Positions 45,482 through 53,954 of a stretch of DNA of 64,000 nt are shown here, piece by piece. Source of the stretch: Mucilaginibacter terrenus (GTDB taxonomy: Bacteria; Bacteroidota; Bacteroidia; Sphingobacteriales; Sphingobacteriaceae). The notes beneath the pieces were generated by a model. It had not been told where the DNA came from. It worked only from the letters and a program-made list of their open reading frames with translations, and searched no databases. Numbering within the stretch: the first letter of the stretch is position 1; every line of letters begins with the position of its first letter. The stretch covers positions 1,054,001 through 1,118,000 of the forward strand of contig NZ_QWDE01000001.1 in NCBI RefSeq assembly GCF_003432065.1. The letters are read 5' to 3'. The position numbers and the translations under genes are program-made.

Positions 45482-46471
45482 TTAGTTAGCTATCAAGCGT
45501 TTGAAGCTGGCCAATGCTTTTTTACTAATAAGCGCCGCCTCTGCTTCGTAAAAACAATCGGCAAAGCTTTTGTTTGGCGCAATGGTTTGGATAGCAATAG
45601 CAGCATTACTTAGCACCACATTGGTTCGCGCCGATGTGGCGTCGTCATTAAGAACCTTCATAAATATATCCGCCGACTCGGCTACAGTGTGCCCGCCGGT
45701 AATATCACTTTGCGCCAGCTTTTCAAAACCCAACTGCTCAATACTGTTAATCTTTTCGCCTTCGGCCGAAAAGGTTTTGAAATCGCAGGTAAGCGATATT
45801 TCATCATAACCATCCAGAGCATTCAAAATAGTGTATTTAATACCTGATTTTTGATAAAGGTAAGCGTAAACCCGCGCCAGCTCCAGGTTAAACACACCCA
45901 CCATCTGGTTTTGCGGCCGGGCCGGGTTAACCAAGGGACCAAGCATGTTAAAGAATGTTTTTACACCCAGTTCACGCCTTATAGGCGCTACTGTCTTCAT
46001 AGCCGGATGGAACAGCGGTGCATGCAGAAAGCAGATATTTGCCTCGTCTATACTCCGCTTGAGTTTGTCCGTGTCATTAGTAAACACATAGCCCAGGTGC
46101 TCCATCACGTTTGATGATCCGCAGCCTGATGACACACCATAGTTGCCATGTTTGGCCACCTTGTAACCTGCCCCTGCCACCACGAAAGAGGCCAGTGTCG
46201 ATATGTTGAAAGTGTCTTTACCATCGCCGCCGGTACCGCAAAGGTCTACCAGCTCGCCGTTCTGAAGATCTATAGGCAGACAAAGTTCCAGCATGGCATC
46301 ACGGAAGCCTTCCAGTTCGTCAACCGTAATGCTGCGCATACAGTAAGCTGTCATGAAGGCAGCCATTTGGGAGTTGTTATACTGCCCAAGCGCTATGTTC
46401 TTGAGTATTTCTTTAGACTGCTCCCGGCTGAAGGTCTTATGTTCGAAAAGGTGGTTAAGTATCTGTTTCAT
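45482..46471 (-). CDS. trpD: Anthranilate phosphoribosyltransferase
   Basis: A 329-residue enzyme that adds phosphoribosyl to anthranilate. Signatures: DLCGTGGDGKDTFNISTLASFVVAGAG, KHGNYGVSSGCGSSNVMEHLG, and HPAMKTVAPIRRELGVKTFFNMLGPLVNPA. It is the first gene after the trp leader, with trpE, trpG and trpC not in the window. Long 5' leader with a Trp-codon peptide and a terminator regulates it. Confidence 0.96.
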   Translation of the reverse strand: MKQILNHLFEHKTFSREQSKEILKNIALGQYNNSQMAAFMTAYCMRSITVDELEGFRDAMLELCLPIDLQNGELVDLCGTGGDGKDTFNISTLASFVVAGAGYKVAKHGNYGVSSGCGSSNVMEHLGYVFTNDTDKLKRSIDEANICFLHAPLFHPAMKTVAPIRRELGVKTFFNMLGPLVNPARPQNQMVGVFNLELARVYAYLYQKSGIKYTILNALDGYDEISLTCDFKTFSAEGEKINSIEQLGFEKLAQSDITGGHTVAESADIFMKVLNDDATSARTNVVLSNAAIAIQTIAPNKSFADCFYEAEAALISKKALASFKRLIAN

Positions 46472-46554
46472 GAGCCTGATCCCTCTAAGGGGAAGTCCGT
46501 TTGTTAGTTTAATTAATTATCATCCTTAACATTTTCTATTAAAAAGTCAGGATA

Positions 46555-46618
46555 CAAAAAAGGGCCGCCTTACGGCAACCCTTTCAAAATATCTTGTGAA
46601 AACAAAAATGAGGTTGCC
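46555..46618 (-). promoter_or_regulatory. trp attenuator: antiterminator arm and intrinsic terminator
   Basis: On the minus strand the terminator is AAGGGTTGCC (46583-46574), loop GTAA, GGCGGCCCTT (46569-46560) and a T-run (46559-46555): a 10-bp stem with two G-U pairs. Upstream GGCAACC (46618-46612), just after the leader stop codon, is complementary to GGTTGCC inside the terminator's first arm (46580-46574) and can form the antiterminator. Stalling at the Trp codons (46645-46637) leaves this arm free and prevents termination; full leader translation covers it. This is classical trp attenuation geometry. Confidence 0.88.
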
Positions 46619-46672
46619 TTACGAATTCTCGTTAAGCCACCACCAGTTATTGTTTACTACGTTCGCGTTCAT
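46619..46672 (-). CDS. trpL: trp operon leader peptide MNANVVNNNWWWLNENS
   Basis: An 18-codon ORF, ATG at 46672-46670 and TAA at 46621-46619, encodes MNANVVNNNWWWLNENS with three consecutive Trp codons (46645-46637). Predicted transcription start lies about 6 bases before the ATG. Trp residues make up 3 of 17, in a leader before trpD. Its stop codon abuts the antiterminator arm. The function follows from known trp attenuation in other bacteria; assignment by sequence only. Confidence 0.88.
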   Translation of the reverse strand: MNANVVNNNWWWLNENS

Positions 46673-46679
46673 TACGCAG

Positions 46680-46687
46680 CAAATATG
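46680..46687 (-). promoter_or_regulatory. Predicted trp operon promoter -7 box
   Basis: On the minus strand CATATTTG, one mismatch to TAnnTTTG, with a TTG 20 bases upstream as -33. The implied transcript begins just before the leader peptide ATG. Confidence 0.5.
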
Positions 46688-46910
46688 GAAATACTTTTTT
46701 CTAAAAACAAGCTTTATGATACTTTTACAATGGAAGGTTTGCACATTTCAGCGGAACGGATCTCGCTGCCGTTAAACAAGAATAAAAGCGGGTCAAAAAA
46801 TGTGGTTTTTGCAGATTTTTGCTCGTGATTTTAACTTTACGACCCGGCAGCAGCAATTAATTTACTGCCAAAAACATCGTCCCTAAGATAAGGATTATCG
46901 CTAAAAATTG

Positions 46911-46949
46911 TGGTGACAAGGTTTTGTCACCAGGCAATATAAAACCTGG
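46911..46949. promoter_or_regulatory. Inverted repeats upstream of the KirBac gene
   Basis: TGGTGACAA (46911-46919), four bases, TTGTCACCA (46924-46932): a perfect 9-bp-arm inverted repeat, followed by CCAGG (46930-46934) and CCTGG (46945-46949). They lie 31-69 bases before the KirBac ATG, close to a TATTTTGC box. Candidate operator for the channel gene. The rest of the gap 46688-46910 shows no gene. Confidence 0.45.
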
Positions 46950-46979
46950 CTAATAATTACCTATTTTGCTGATACAAAC

Positions 46980-47924
46980 ATGGCAATACGCGAACAAAAA
47001 GTAAACCCGGAGAATGACTTAGGCTTTGGCCCTCAGCCGGTTATAAAGAGTCAGCCGCTTATTAACAAAGACGGTTCTGTCAATGTAAAGCGCAAGGGTT
47101 TAGCCCTCTTCAATACGGCAGATAACTACCATAACCTCATCAAAATGAGCTGGGGTAAGTTCTGGTTTATTGTATTGACCGGCTACCTTATTGCCAATCT
47201 TTTCTTTGCAACTATCTATGTATCAATAGGTATGGATAGCTTTCAAGGCGCTGATGGTGCTACTCCGCTAGGCCATTTTTTAGACGCTTTCTTCTTTTCA
47301 GCGCAGACTATTTCTACAGTAGGCTACGGCCATATCAACCCTAAAGGCGTGACTGCCAATGGGGTAGCTGCTATAGAGTCAATGGTAGGCCTGTTGGCAT
47401 TCGCGCTGGCAACCGGCTTGCTTTACGGGCGTTTTTCCAAGCCATCAGCAAAAATTGTATACAGCGACAAGATACTGGTGAGCCCCTACCGCGACGGTGA
47501 TAAAGGACTGATGTTCAGGTTGTCAAACCTTCGGCGCAACGTGTTAATCGACTTGGGCGTGGAGGTGATATTCTCCTACAACGAGATAGTAAATGGCAAA
47601 GCTACACGTAAATTTTTCCCGTTAGAACTTGAGCGAAAGGAAGTTAGCCTGCTAACGCTCAACTGGACAATTGTACATCCGCTTGATGAGAACAGCCCAT
47701 TAGCAGATGCCACGCCTGAAGAACTGGAGCGTACCCAGGCATCTTTTTCGGTACTATTAAAGGCTTTTGATGATACCTTCTCGCAAACCGTCCATTCCAG
47801 AACCTCTTACACGTATGCAGATATGGTTTGGGGGGCTAAGTTCATACCCATGTTTGACCGTGAAGAAAGCGGCAGGATTGAACTGGATATGAGCAAAATA
47901 AGCGTTTTCAAAATGGTTGATTAG
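46980..47924 (+). CDS. Inward-rectifier potassium channel (KirBac type)
   Basis: A 314-residue channel subunit. Two membrane helices (about 60-85 and 128-148) flank the pore loop with selectivity filter TVGYG (113-117), and a cytoplasmic immunoglobulin-like domain fills the rest (SPYRDGDKGLMFRLSNLRRNVLIDLGVEVIFS, FPLELERKEVSLLTLNWTIVHPLDENSPL). The N-terminal amphipathic slide-helix segment precedes the first membrane helix. Forms tetramers conducting K+ across the inner membrane. Gating ligand unknown. Confidence 0.95.
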   Translation: MAIREQKVNPENDLGFGPQPVIKSQPLINKDGSVNVKRKGLALFNTADNYHNLIKMSWGKFWFIVLTGYLIANLFFATIYVSIGMDSFQGADGATPLGHFLDAFFFSAQTISTVGYGHINPKGVTANGVAAIESMVGLLAFALATGLLYGRFSKPSAKIVYSDKILVSPYRDGDKGLMFRLSNLRRNVLIDLGVEVIFSYNEIVNGKATRKFFPLELERKEVSLLTLNWTIVHPLDENSPLADATPEELERTQASFSVLLKAFDDTFSQTVHSRTSYTYADMVWGAKFIPMFDREESGRIELDMSKISVFKMVD

Positions 47925-48007
47925 TCGCATTTACCCTCTGCTATTGCCGCATTTACCCGTTTGCATGTAATGATAGCGCCTATATCTTTGATCATCAGCG
48001 ACAAAAC

Positions 48008-48427
48008 ATGAACGCAATAACTGTAACTACCGAAGTAAACGCGTCTATAGAAACTATATGGCAACTATGGAACGGGCCTGAACACATTATGCAATGGAAC
48101 GTAATGTCCGACGATTGGCATTGCCCGCATGCGGAAAACGATCCCAAGACTGGGGGCAGGTTTAATTTTGTGATGGCCTTAAAGGATGGTAGCTTCAGCT
48201 TCGATTTTGCAGGCGTTTATACAGATGTAATAGCTAATCAGCTGATGTCGTATAAGTTAGATGACGGCAGGCGATCTACTATCCTGTTTACCGGGAGTTC
48301 TCCTGTAAGGATTACGGAGACATTTGAACCTAATGTAAGCATGCCGTCAGAAGATCAGCAACGGGCTTGCCAATCTGTCCTCAACAACTTTAAGATGTAT
48401 GCCGAGAAAGCTCTGGTTTCCAGCTAA
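48008..48427 (+). CDS. SRPBCC (AHSA1-like) domain protein
   Basis: A 139-residue START-like fold protein of the AHSA1/YndB group: ITVTTEVNASIETIWQLWNGPEHIMQWN, GGRFNFVMALKDGSFSFDFAGVYTDV and ITETFEPNVSMPSEDQQRACQSVLNNFKMYAEK. It is a small ligand-binding protein with unknown ligand. Its end overlaps the convergent VOC gene by four bases. Confidence 0.9.
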   Translation: MNAITVTTEVNASIETIWQLWNGPEHIMQWNVMSDDWHCPHAENDPKTGGRFNFVMALKDGSFSFDFAGVYTDVIANQLMSYKLDDGRRSTILFTGSSPVRITETFEPNVSMPSEDQQRACQSVLNNFKMYAEKALVSS

Positions 48428-48813
48428 ATCTCGTATAATTCTAAAGGCAAACCATCAGGATCAGCAAAAAAAGTAAAGCGCTTGCCGGTGGTTGGGTCTA
48501 TGCGAACAGGTTCAGCAGGCACTCCATTTTCATTAATGTGAGCAATAGCTTCATCAATGTTGTCAACCTCAAAGGCCAGGTGCCTTAAGCCAGTCGCTTC
48601 CGGGCCGGACGGACGTGCAGGTGGATCAGGAAACGAGAAAAGCTCAATTTGATACTGTCCGCCCACTTCCAGGTCCAGTTTGTAAGAGTTTCGCTCTTCA
48701 CGGTACACTTCGCGAACAACTTTCAGTCCAAGCACTCCGGTATAGAAGTGCTTAGACCGCTCATAATCTGAACAGATAATTGCAACGTGCTGTATCTTGT
48801 TAAGCTTAAGCAT
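48424..48813 (-). CDS. VOC family protein (glyoxalase/bleomycin-resistance fold)
   Basis: A 129-residue metal-dependent VOC-fold protein similar to GloA2/YaeR: LNKIQHVAIICSDYERSKHFYTGVLGLKVV (His metal ligand), YQIELFSFPDPP (Glu), GLRHLAFEVDNIDEAIAH (His) and FFADPDGLPLELYEI (Glu). Four ligand positions are conserved. Substrate unknown; some relatives detoxify methylglyoxal. Start codon overlaps the purL stop by one base (TAATG), so it is coupled to purL. Confidence 0.9.
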   Translation of the reverse strand: MLKLNKIQHVAIICSDYERSKHFYTGVLGLKVVREVYREERNSYKLDLEVGGQYQIELFSFPDPPARPSGPEATGLRHLAFEVDNIDEAIAHINENGVPAEPVRIDPTTGKRFTFFADPDGLPLELYEI

Positions 48814-51041
48814 TATGCTTCGCCCAGGCTTACGTGAAGCACACTATCGTAAACCATTTTGATATCCATAATGTTGCCGAACAGCTCGCCATCAATATTG
48901 GTGTTACCTATGCCATTTACGTTACCTAAAAGGCTAAACTCTACCTCGCTGGTAGCCATCATTTCTACAAAGCGTTCCTGATCATCAGGTGCAATGCTTA
49001 CCACTACCCTGCCCTGCGCTTCGCCAAATAAGAACGCGTCTTTACGGAAGGCATCATCTGTAACAATGTCAAACCCTAAAGCATTTGGCAGGCACGATTC
49101 TACCAGCGCAATGTATAAACCGCCGTCAGCTACGTCGTGAGCTGATTGCACAACCTTGTGCCTGATAAGTTCTTTTACCACCTGGTGCATGGCATATTCC
49201 TTATCTAAGTCAAAATAAGGTGCAGGCGCCTTTAGTACTTTGTGGTAAGATGCAAGGTATTGAGATGAAGCTATATCGTTTTGTGACTCACCTATCATAT
49301 AAATCAAATCACCGGGTGACTTGAAGTCAAGCGTCATCATGTTTGTACGGTCATCCATTACTCCCAGCATACCGATGGTAGGTGTCGGGAACACAGGTCC
49401 CTCATCACTGGACTGATTGTAAAAGCTTACGTTACCACCTGTAACCGGTGTTTCAAACTTGGTACAAGCCTCGCCCATGCCTTTAATAGCACCTACAAAT
49501 TGCCAATATACTTCGGGCACGTATGGGTTACCAAAGTTAAGGCAGTTAGTAATAGCTACCGGCTCGCCACCTGCACATGTAATATTACGGGCAGCTTCTG
49601 CAACGGCTATAGCGGTACCCTTCTGCGGATCGGCGTAAACGTAACGGGAGTTACAATCGCATGTTAATACAATAGCTTTTTCGGTATCCTGTACAGCAAC
49701 CACGGCAGCATCGCTCGGGCGATTAGTAGTCATTGTAGAATGGCCGATCATAGAATCATACTGATCAGTTACCCAACGCTTTGATGCAATGTTTGGATGT
49801 GCTATCAAATGCTCAGCAACATCTACCAAATTCTCCGGCTCCGCTATATCTTCAATTTTAAATTTCTGATTTTCTGCATAGTAAGCTGGTTCGCGGTACT
49901 CGCGCTGGTAAACCGGCGCGCCCCCACCCAACACAAGATCGTCGGCAGGAACGTCAGCAACCTTCTCACCATTCATAAAGTATTCCAGGCGTTTAGTGTC
50001 GGTAACCTCACCTATTTTAACACAGTTAAGGTCCCATTTATCAAACACCGCCTCAACTAAGGCTTCTTTACCTTTTTCTACCACAATCAGCATACGCTCC
50101 TGAGATTCAGAAAGCAATATCTCATATGGTTTCATGTTCTCCTGGCGCATAGGTACGCGATCCAGGTGTATAACCATGCCGTGCTCGCCTTTGGCGCTCA
50201 TTTCTGAGTTTGAACAAATAATACCTGCGGCACCCATATCCTGCATGCCTACAACAGCACCGGTCTTAATAACCTCCAGTGTAGCTTCAAGCAACAATTT
50301 TTCCTGGAACGGGTCGCCTACCTGTACGGCAGGAAGATCGTTTACCGAATCTTCAGTAATGTCCTTCGACGCAAAAGCAGCACCGTGAATACCGTCTTTA
50401 CCGGTAGCAGAGCCAACAATGTAAACAGGGTTGCCTACTCCGTAAGATGTTGCAGATACCGTTTCACCTTCCTTAACAATGCCTGCGGAGAACGCGTTTA
50501 CCAACGGATTGATGTTAAAGCAATCATCAAAGTAAAGTTCGCCACCAACTGTAGGTATGCCGAAGGCATTGCCGTAATGGCTAATACCTTTTACCACGCC
50601 TTTTACCAGCCACTTGGTCTTATCTAATTTAAGATCACCAAAACGCAGGGAGTTCATCTGCGCAATAGGCCTGGCGCCCATGGTGAATATATCGCGGTTA
50701 ATACCGCCGACACCCGTTGCTGCTCCTTGATAAGGTTCAAGCGCCGACGGGTGGTTATGTGATTCAATCTTAAAAGCGCATCCAATACCTCCGCCAAGAT
50801 CAACTAATCCGGCGTTCTCTTCACCCGCTTTTGCCAACATGCGCGGGCCATCTTTAGGTAAGGTTTTAAGCCAGGTGATAGAGTTTTTATATGAGCAGTG
50901 CTCGCTCCACATTACCGCGAAAATAGATAGCTCGGTAAAGTTGGGTACGCGGCCCATTATCTCGTTTATTCTGTCGAATTCTTGCGGTAAAAGGCCCAGA
51001 TCTTTGGCGGTTTCAACGGTGGTTAATTCCTGCTGCTCCAA
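48813..51041 (-). CDS. purL: Phosphoribosylformylglycinamidine synthase subunit PurL
   Basis: A 742-residue small-type FGAM synthase subunit of purine synthesis; needs PurQ and PurS elsewhere. Signatures: FTELSIFAVMWSEHCSYKNSI, IGCAFKIESHNHPSALEPYQGAATGVGGINRDIFTMGARPIA, and VSFYNQSSDEGPVFPTPTIGMLG. The start is TTG at 51041 in a segment matching other PurL N-termini (TTVETAKDLGLLPQEFDRINEIMGR). A TAnnTTTG box lies 30 bases upstream. Confidence 0.95.
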   Translation of the reverse strand: MEQQELTTVETAKDLGLLPQEFDRINEIMGRVPNFTELSIFAVMWSEHCSYKNSITWLKTLPKDGPRMLAKAGEENAGLVDLGGGIGCAFKIESHNHPSALEPYQGAATGVGGINRDIFTMGARPIAQMNSLRFGDLKLDKTKWLVKGVVKGISHYGNAFGIPTVGGELYFDDCFNINPLVNAFSAGIVKEGETVSATSYGVGNPVYIVGSATGKDGIHGAAFASKDITEDSVNDLPAVQVGDPFQEKLLLEATLEVIKTGAVVGMQDMGAAGIICSNSEMSAKGEHGMVIHLDRVPMRQENMKPYEILLSESQERMLIVVEKGKEALVEAVFDKWDLNCVKIGEVTDTKRLEYFMNGEKVADVPADDLVLGGGAPVYQREYREPAYYAENQKFKIEDIAEPENLVDVAEHLIAHPNIASKRWVTDQYDSMIGHSTMTTNRPSDAAVVAVQDTEKAIVLTCDCNSRYVYADPQKGTAIAVAEAARNITCAGGEPVAITNCLNFGNPYVPEVYWQFVGAIKGMGEACTKFETPVTGGNVSFYNQSSDEGPVFPTPTIGMLGVMDDRTNMMTLDFKSPGDLIYMIGESQNDIASSQYLASYHKVLKAPAPYFDLDKEYAMHQVVKELIRHKVVQSAHDVADGGLYIALVESCLPNALGFDIVTDDAFRKDAFLFGEAQGRVVVSIAPDDQERFVEMMATSEVEFSLLGNVNGIGNTNIDGELFGNIMDIKMVYDSVLHVSLGEA

Positions 51042-51070
51042 TGTAGTTATCGTTTAGATGAAAGGATGTG

Positions 51071-51078
51071 CAAAGGTA
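51071..51078 (-). promoter_or_regulatory. Predicted purL promoter -7 box
   Basis: On the minus strand TACCTTTG, a match to TAnnTTTG, about 30 bases before the TTG start codon. Confidence 0.5.
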
Positions 51079-51155
51079 GAAAAAAGCCGTGAAAGGCGAA
51101 AGGTAAAAGGCGAAAGCTTACGCTCGACGTTAGTTAACGTTCCTCTTTCTATTAA

Positions 51156-51192
51156 CAAAAAGCTCCGGCAACTTTACAAAGTTACCGGAGCT
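51156..51192 (-). terminator. Terminator after the tonB-like gene
   Basis: On the minus strand AGCTCCGGTAACTTT (51192-51178) pairs with AAAGTTGCCGGAGCT (51175-51161), 15 bp with one T-G pair, followed by TTTTTG. The wobble shows it works on the minus strand. Confidence 0.85.
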
Positions 51193-51293
51193 AAACTAAA
51201 CACCAGGACTAAATGGGATTTGCTTAATATAATCACGTTAAATCATCACTTCACATCTACTAAATACTTCCGCTACTAAAATCCCACCGGCCA

Positions 51294-52124
51294 TTATTCT
51301 ACTGGTAACTGAAAATTTATAGGAATCTGGTATCTTACCCTTACCGGCTGGCCGTTCTGTTTGCCTGGCTTCCAGGCCTTAGCTAACTTAAGTACCCGTG
51401 CAGCTTCCTGGTCAAACCCGTAACCTGCTCCTTTTACTATAGTGATATTACTGAGCTCACCATTTTTTTCGACAACAAAGCTTACTATGACTTTGCCGGA
51501 TACTCCCGCGTCCTCAGCCTGTGACGGAAAATGCATGTTTTTTCCTAAGAATTTAGAGAATGCGTCGAATCCGCCCATAGGCTCGGGCATTGCCTCCAAA
51601 CTTTCAAAGGGCACCAGTTCATTTCCGGTAGACGGCGGAGCAGCTGGTGGGCCCACAGGGCCATCTGCTGGCGGTGCTAGTGCAGGACCATCTACACCTT
51701 TTGTGGTTGTGCTGCCAATATCACCCTTAATCTGGTCGATGATCGGGGGTTCTTCAGTTACTGTTTGCTTAGTAACCACGAAGGAGGTAAGTTTTGTAGT
51801 AGATGTTGCAGGCAGTTGTTTAGCAGGGGTACTTTGCTTTGGTTGCTTCGGTTGAGCAATTTTTTCAGGTAGGATTATTTTAATGACCTTATCATCCATT
51901 TTCACCGGAATCATTTTAACAACATCTTCTATCGGCGTATATCGAGCAATAATGAAAGCAACGGTGCATAAAAATGCAACTGTGCCAAAGGTGTGCCCCA
52001 TAGCTTTAGCCATAGTAGAGGAATAGCTGTTTCGCAGTTCATAAGCGCCGTATTCCTTGTTTCGGTCGGTAAATACAACATCAAGCCACTCGGTGTTGTA
52101 CAAATCAAATTTTGTGTTTAGCAT
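51294..52124 (-). CDS. TonB-family energy transducer
   Basis: A 276-residue TonB-type protein that links the proton motive force to outer-membrane receptors. One N-terminal membrane segment (about 42-63, HTFGTVAFLCTVAFIIARY), a proline-rich linker (ALAPPADGPVGPPAAPP), and a C-terminal TonB domain (about 195-276: GVSGKVIVSFVVEKNGELSNITIVKGAGYGFDQEAARVLK, ending RVRYQIPINFQL). The N-terminus has the YNTEWLDVVFTDRNKEYGAYELRN segment common to Bacteroidota TonB proteins. It could serve the receptors at both ends of this window. Confidence 0.93.
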   Translation of the reverse strand: MLNTKFDLYNTEWLDVVFTDRNKEYGAYELRNSYSSTMAKAMGHTFGTVAFLCTVAFIIARYTPIEDVVKMIPVKMDDKVIKIILPEKIAQPKQPKQSTPAKQLPATSTTKLTSFVVTKQTVTEEPPIIDQIKGDIGSTTTKGVDGPALAPPADGPVGPPAAPPSTGNELVPFESLEAMPEPMGGFDAFSKFLGKNMHFPSQAEDAGVSGKVIVSFVVEKNGELSNITIVKGAGYGFDQEAARVLKLAKAWKPGKQNGQPVRVRYQIPINFQLPVE

Positions 52125-52275
52125 AACGTTTAGAATTTAATTTTCTAATATAACGATATTGCAACACAAAAAGTTGGCGTTAATCGAACTTTTGCAAAAT
52201 AAACATTTGTATTAATCTCAAATTACAAATTTAATATGTTAAAAGCATTTTTATTAAAATTATTATTTGGCATGA

Positions 52276-52854
52276 TCACCACTTTTCTGTATCAACTTTC
52301 TTCAAAACCTCAGCCTTCTTTAAAGCTGGCACTTTATCCATCTCTTGTTTCAGCCTGTCGGCTGTTTCCTTACAAGCAGCAGCAATCTGTGTTAAGTAAC
52401 TTTCCGCATCCTTTGCAGCCACTTTCGAGGATAGTTTTTCCGCAGGTATGAATATACCTGGTACTGCTACCATATTGCCATACCTGTCTATCTTATAAGG
52501 TGTAAATACAAAATCGGTAAACTTGTATCGATATCTCCCATCTTTGGTTTCGATGGACAATTTGTAGGTTACATCTCCACCTTGTTTTTTTGATGCGAGC
52601 GAACTGGTATACACCACGTATCTACCTTTTACTGTTATAGCATTTTGCGTTTGGTTTTTCGCCAGATCATCATCGTAGTACTTACTTACGAAGCTTAAAC
52701 CACGCATGTACAGACTATCCGCATTAAGCCCGGCTTTCTCCACCACTGCGTAGTAAACGTTTTTACTGTTCTCATCTAATTGGAGGGATTCTGTTTGTGC
52801 AAACGCAATGCAGACAGATGTTACTAATATAAGGAAGAGGATGATTTTTTTCAT
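52276..52854 (-). CDS. Secreted DUF4468-type protein
   Basis: A 192-residue secreted protein with signal peptide MKKIILFLILVTSVCIAFAQ. The central region KGRYVVYTSSLASKKQGGDVTYKLSIETKDGRYRYKFTDFVFTPY resembles DUF4468 (TBP-like fold) domains, common in Bacteroidota envelope proteins. Function unknown. It lies between the porin-like gene and tonB on the same strand. Confidence 0.78.
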   Translation of the reverse strand: MKKIILFLILVTSVCIAFAQTESLQLDENSKNVYYAVVEKAGLNADSLYMRGLSFVSKYYDDDLAKNQTQNAITVKGRYVVYTSSLASKKQGGDVTYKLSIETKDGRYRYKFTDFVFTPYKIDRYGNMVAVPGIFIPAEKLSSKVAAKDAESYLTQIAAACKETADRLKQEMDKVPALKKAEVLKKVDTEKW

Positions 52855-52866
52855 ACAATAAAGATA

Positions 52867-52894
52867 AAGCCACCTGTATAAATACAGATGGCTT
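52867..52894 (-). terminator. Terminator after the porin-like gene
   Basis: On the minus strand AAGCCATCTGTAT (52894-52882) pairs with ATACAGGTGGCTT (52879-52867), 13 bp with one G-U pair and a T-rich tail. Confidence 0.75.
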
Positions 52895-52925
52895 AAAGAT
52901 AAACTTAATTATTAGTCGCGGTATT

Positions 52926-53954
52926 TTAGAAGGCGTAAACTGCAGCAAGTACAAACTGCGATGCAGATTTCTTACCCATCAGGTCTTTGTTTACGAATGA
53001 TTCTGTATTAGCATGATCAAGTCTTACCTCAGGAATAACGGTTAGCGGGCCAGCTTTGATATTTGATGTTAAAGTGAATGCTTTAACACTAGGGCCACCG
53101 TCTTTATACTTAAAGTACTCCCCTCTTAAACCAAAGGACACTACTGAGCTGGCTGCAATCTGCGGATACAAGGCAACACCCTGGAAGCCGCCGTTGCTGT
53201 TAGGCGCGTTAAAATCTGCAGCATTCAGGCCTAGTTTAAAAGCACTGGTGATTTGGTATGCGGTTGTAAGGTCTACTTCAGTACCCGATGTACTTCCTGA
53301 TACCAGGTTAAGGTAAGCGGTCCAGCCGGTTACCGGGCTCACAAACAACTGCGCCCCAAATGTTGATACGTCCTTTGTGGAAGTATAGTTGTTCCAGCTG
53401 TCGTTAAAGATTCCCGCCATCAGGCTTACCTTATCAGAGAAAGCGTAAGTACCTTTTAAACCTGCATTTTGGAATGGGCCGTTGGTAAACAGGTAAGACG
53501 TAGAGTAGTTGAAATTACCAACAGGCGATATTACCTCGTAACCTACGAAGGTTGCCATGTAACCACCCGTAACCGTAAATTTGTCGGTAAGATCGTATGA
53601 TACGTAAAGGTTTTGAATATGAAACGACTGCCCGTTACTGCCAGCATCAGGTATAGACTGCGCCTGGCCACGCGGACCGAAGCTTAGCTCTCCTACGAAC
53701 GCTGCTTTACCTACCTTTTTCTTTAAACCGAGATCTATCATACCAATAGATACCGAATTTTGATCGCTGGCGAAACTGGTACCAATGTTTGAGCTATTGT
53801 TGGCTGGGTTTCTGTAACCGGAAAAATCGTATTTGTAGTAGGTGTCAACGGATCCTGAAATCACCAGAGGCGGATCCGCTTTAGGCGTCTCTTGTGCGCT
53901 GGCTGTAAACGTTGCGGCTGCAAATAAAGATAAAAGTAAAAGTTTTTGTTTCAT
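52926..53954 (-). CDS. Outer-membrane beta-barrel porin-like protein
   Basis: A 342-residue barrel protein. A signal peptide (ends about residue 20, TASAQ) is followed by alternating hydrophobic/polar strands (LVISGSVDTYYKYDF, NSVSIGMIDLGLKKKVGKAAFVGELSFGPRG, SFHIQNLYVSYDLTDKFTVTGGYMATFVGYE), and it ends in FVLAAVYAF, a C-terminal aromatic residue needed for outer-membrane insertion. Resembles the outer-membrane beta-barrel families (OmpL/BBP2-like). Substrate unknown. Confidence 0.85.
   Translation of the reverse strand: MKQKLLLLSLFAAATFTASAQETPKADPPLVISGSVDTYYKYDFSGYRNPANNSSNIGTSFASDQNSVSIGMIDLGLKKKVGKAAFVGELSFGPRGQAQSIPDAGSNGQSFHIQNLYVSYDLTDKFTVTGGYMATFVGYEVISPVGNFNYSTSYLFTNGPFQNAGLKGTYAFSDKVSLMAGIFNDSWNNYTSTKDVSTFGAQLFVSPVTGWTAYLNLVSGSTSGTEVDLTTAYQITSAFKLGLNAADFNAPNSNGGFQGVALYPQIAASSVVSFGLRGEYFKYKDGGPSVKAFTLTSNIKAGPLTVIPEVRLDHANTESFVNKDLMGKKSASQFVLAAVYAF

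Noticed and set aside
46475..46505. CCCTCTAAGGGG-like sequence just upstream of trpD as a repeat-family member
   Set aside because: Too short and too diverged from the A/B palindromes; possibly chance or a degenerate remnant.
51092..51117. Short direct repeat (AAAGGCGAAAG twice) upstream of purL
   Set aside because: Low complexity and short; more likely a simple-sequence stretch than a regulatory element.
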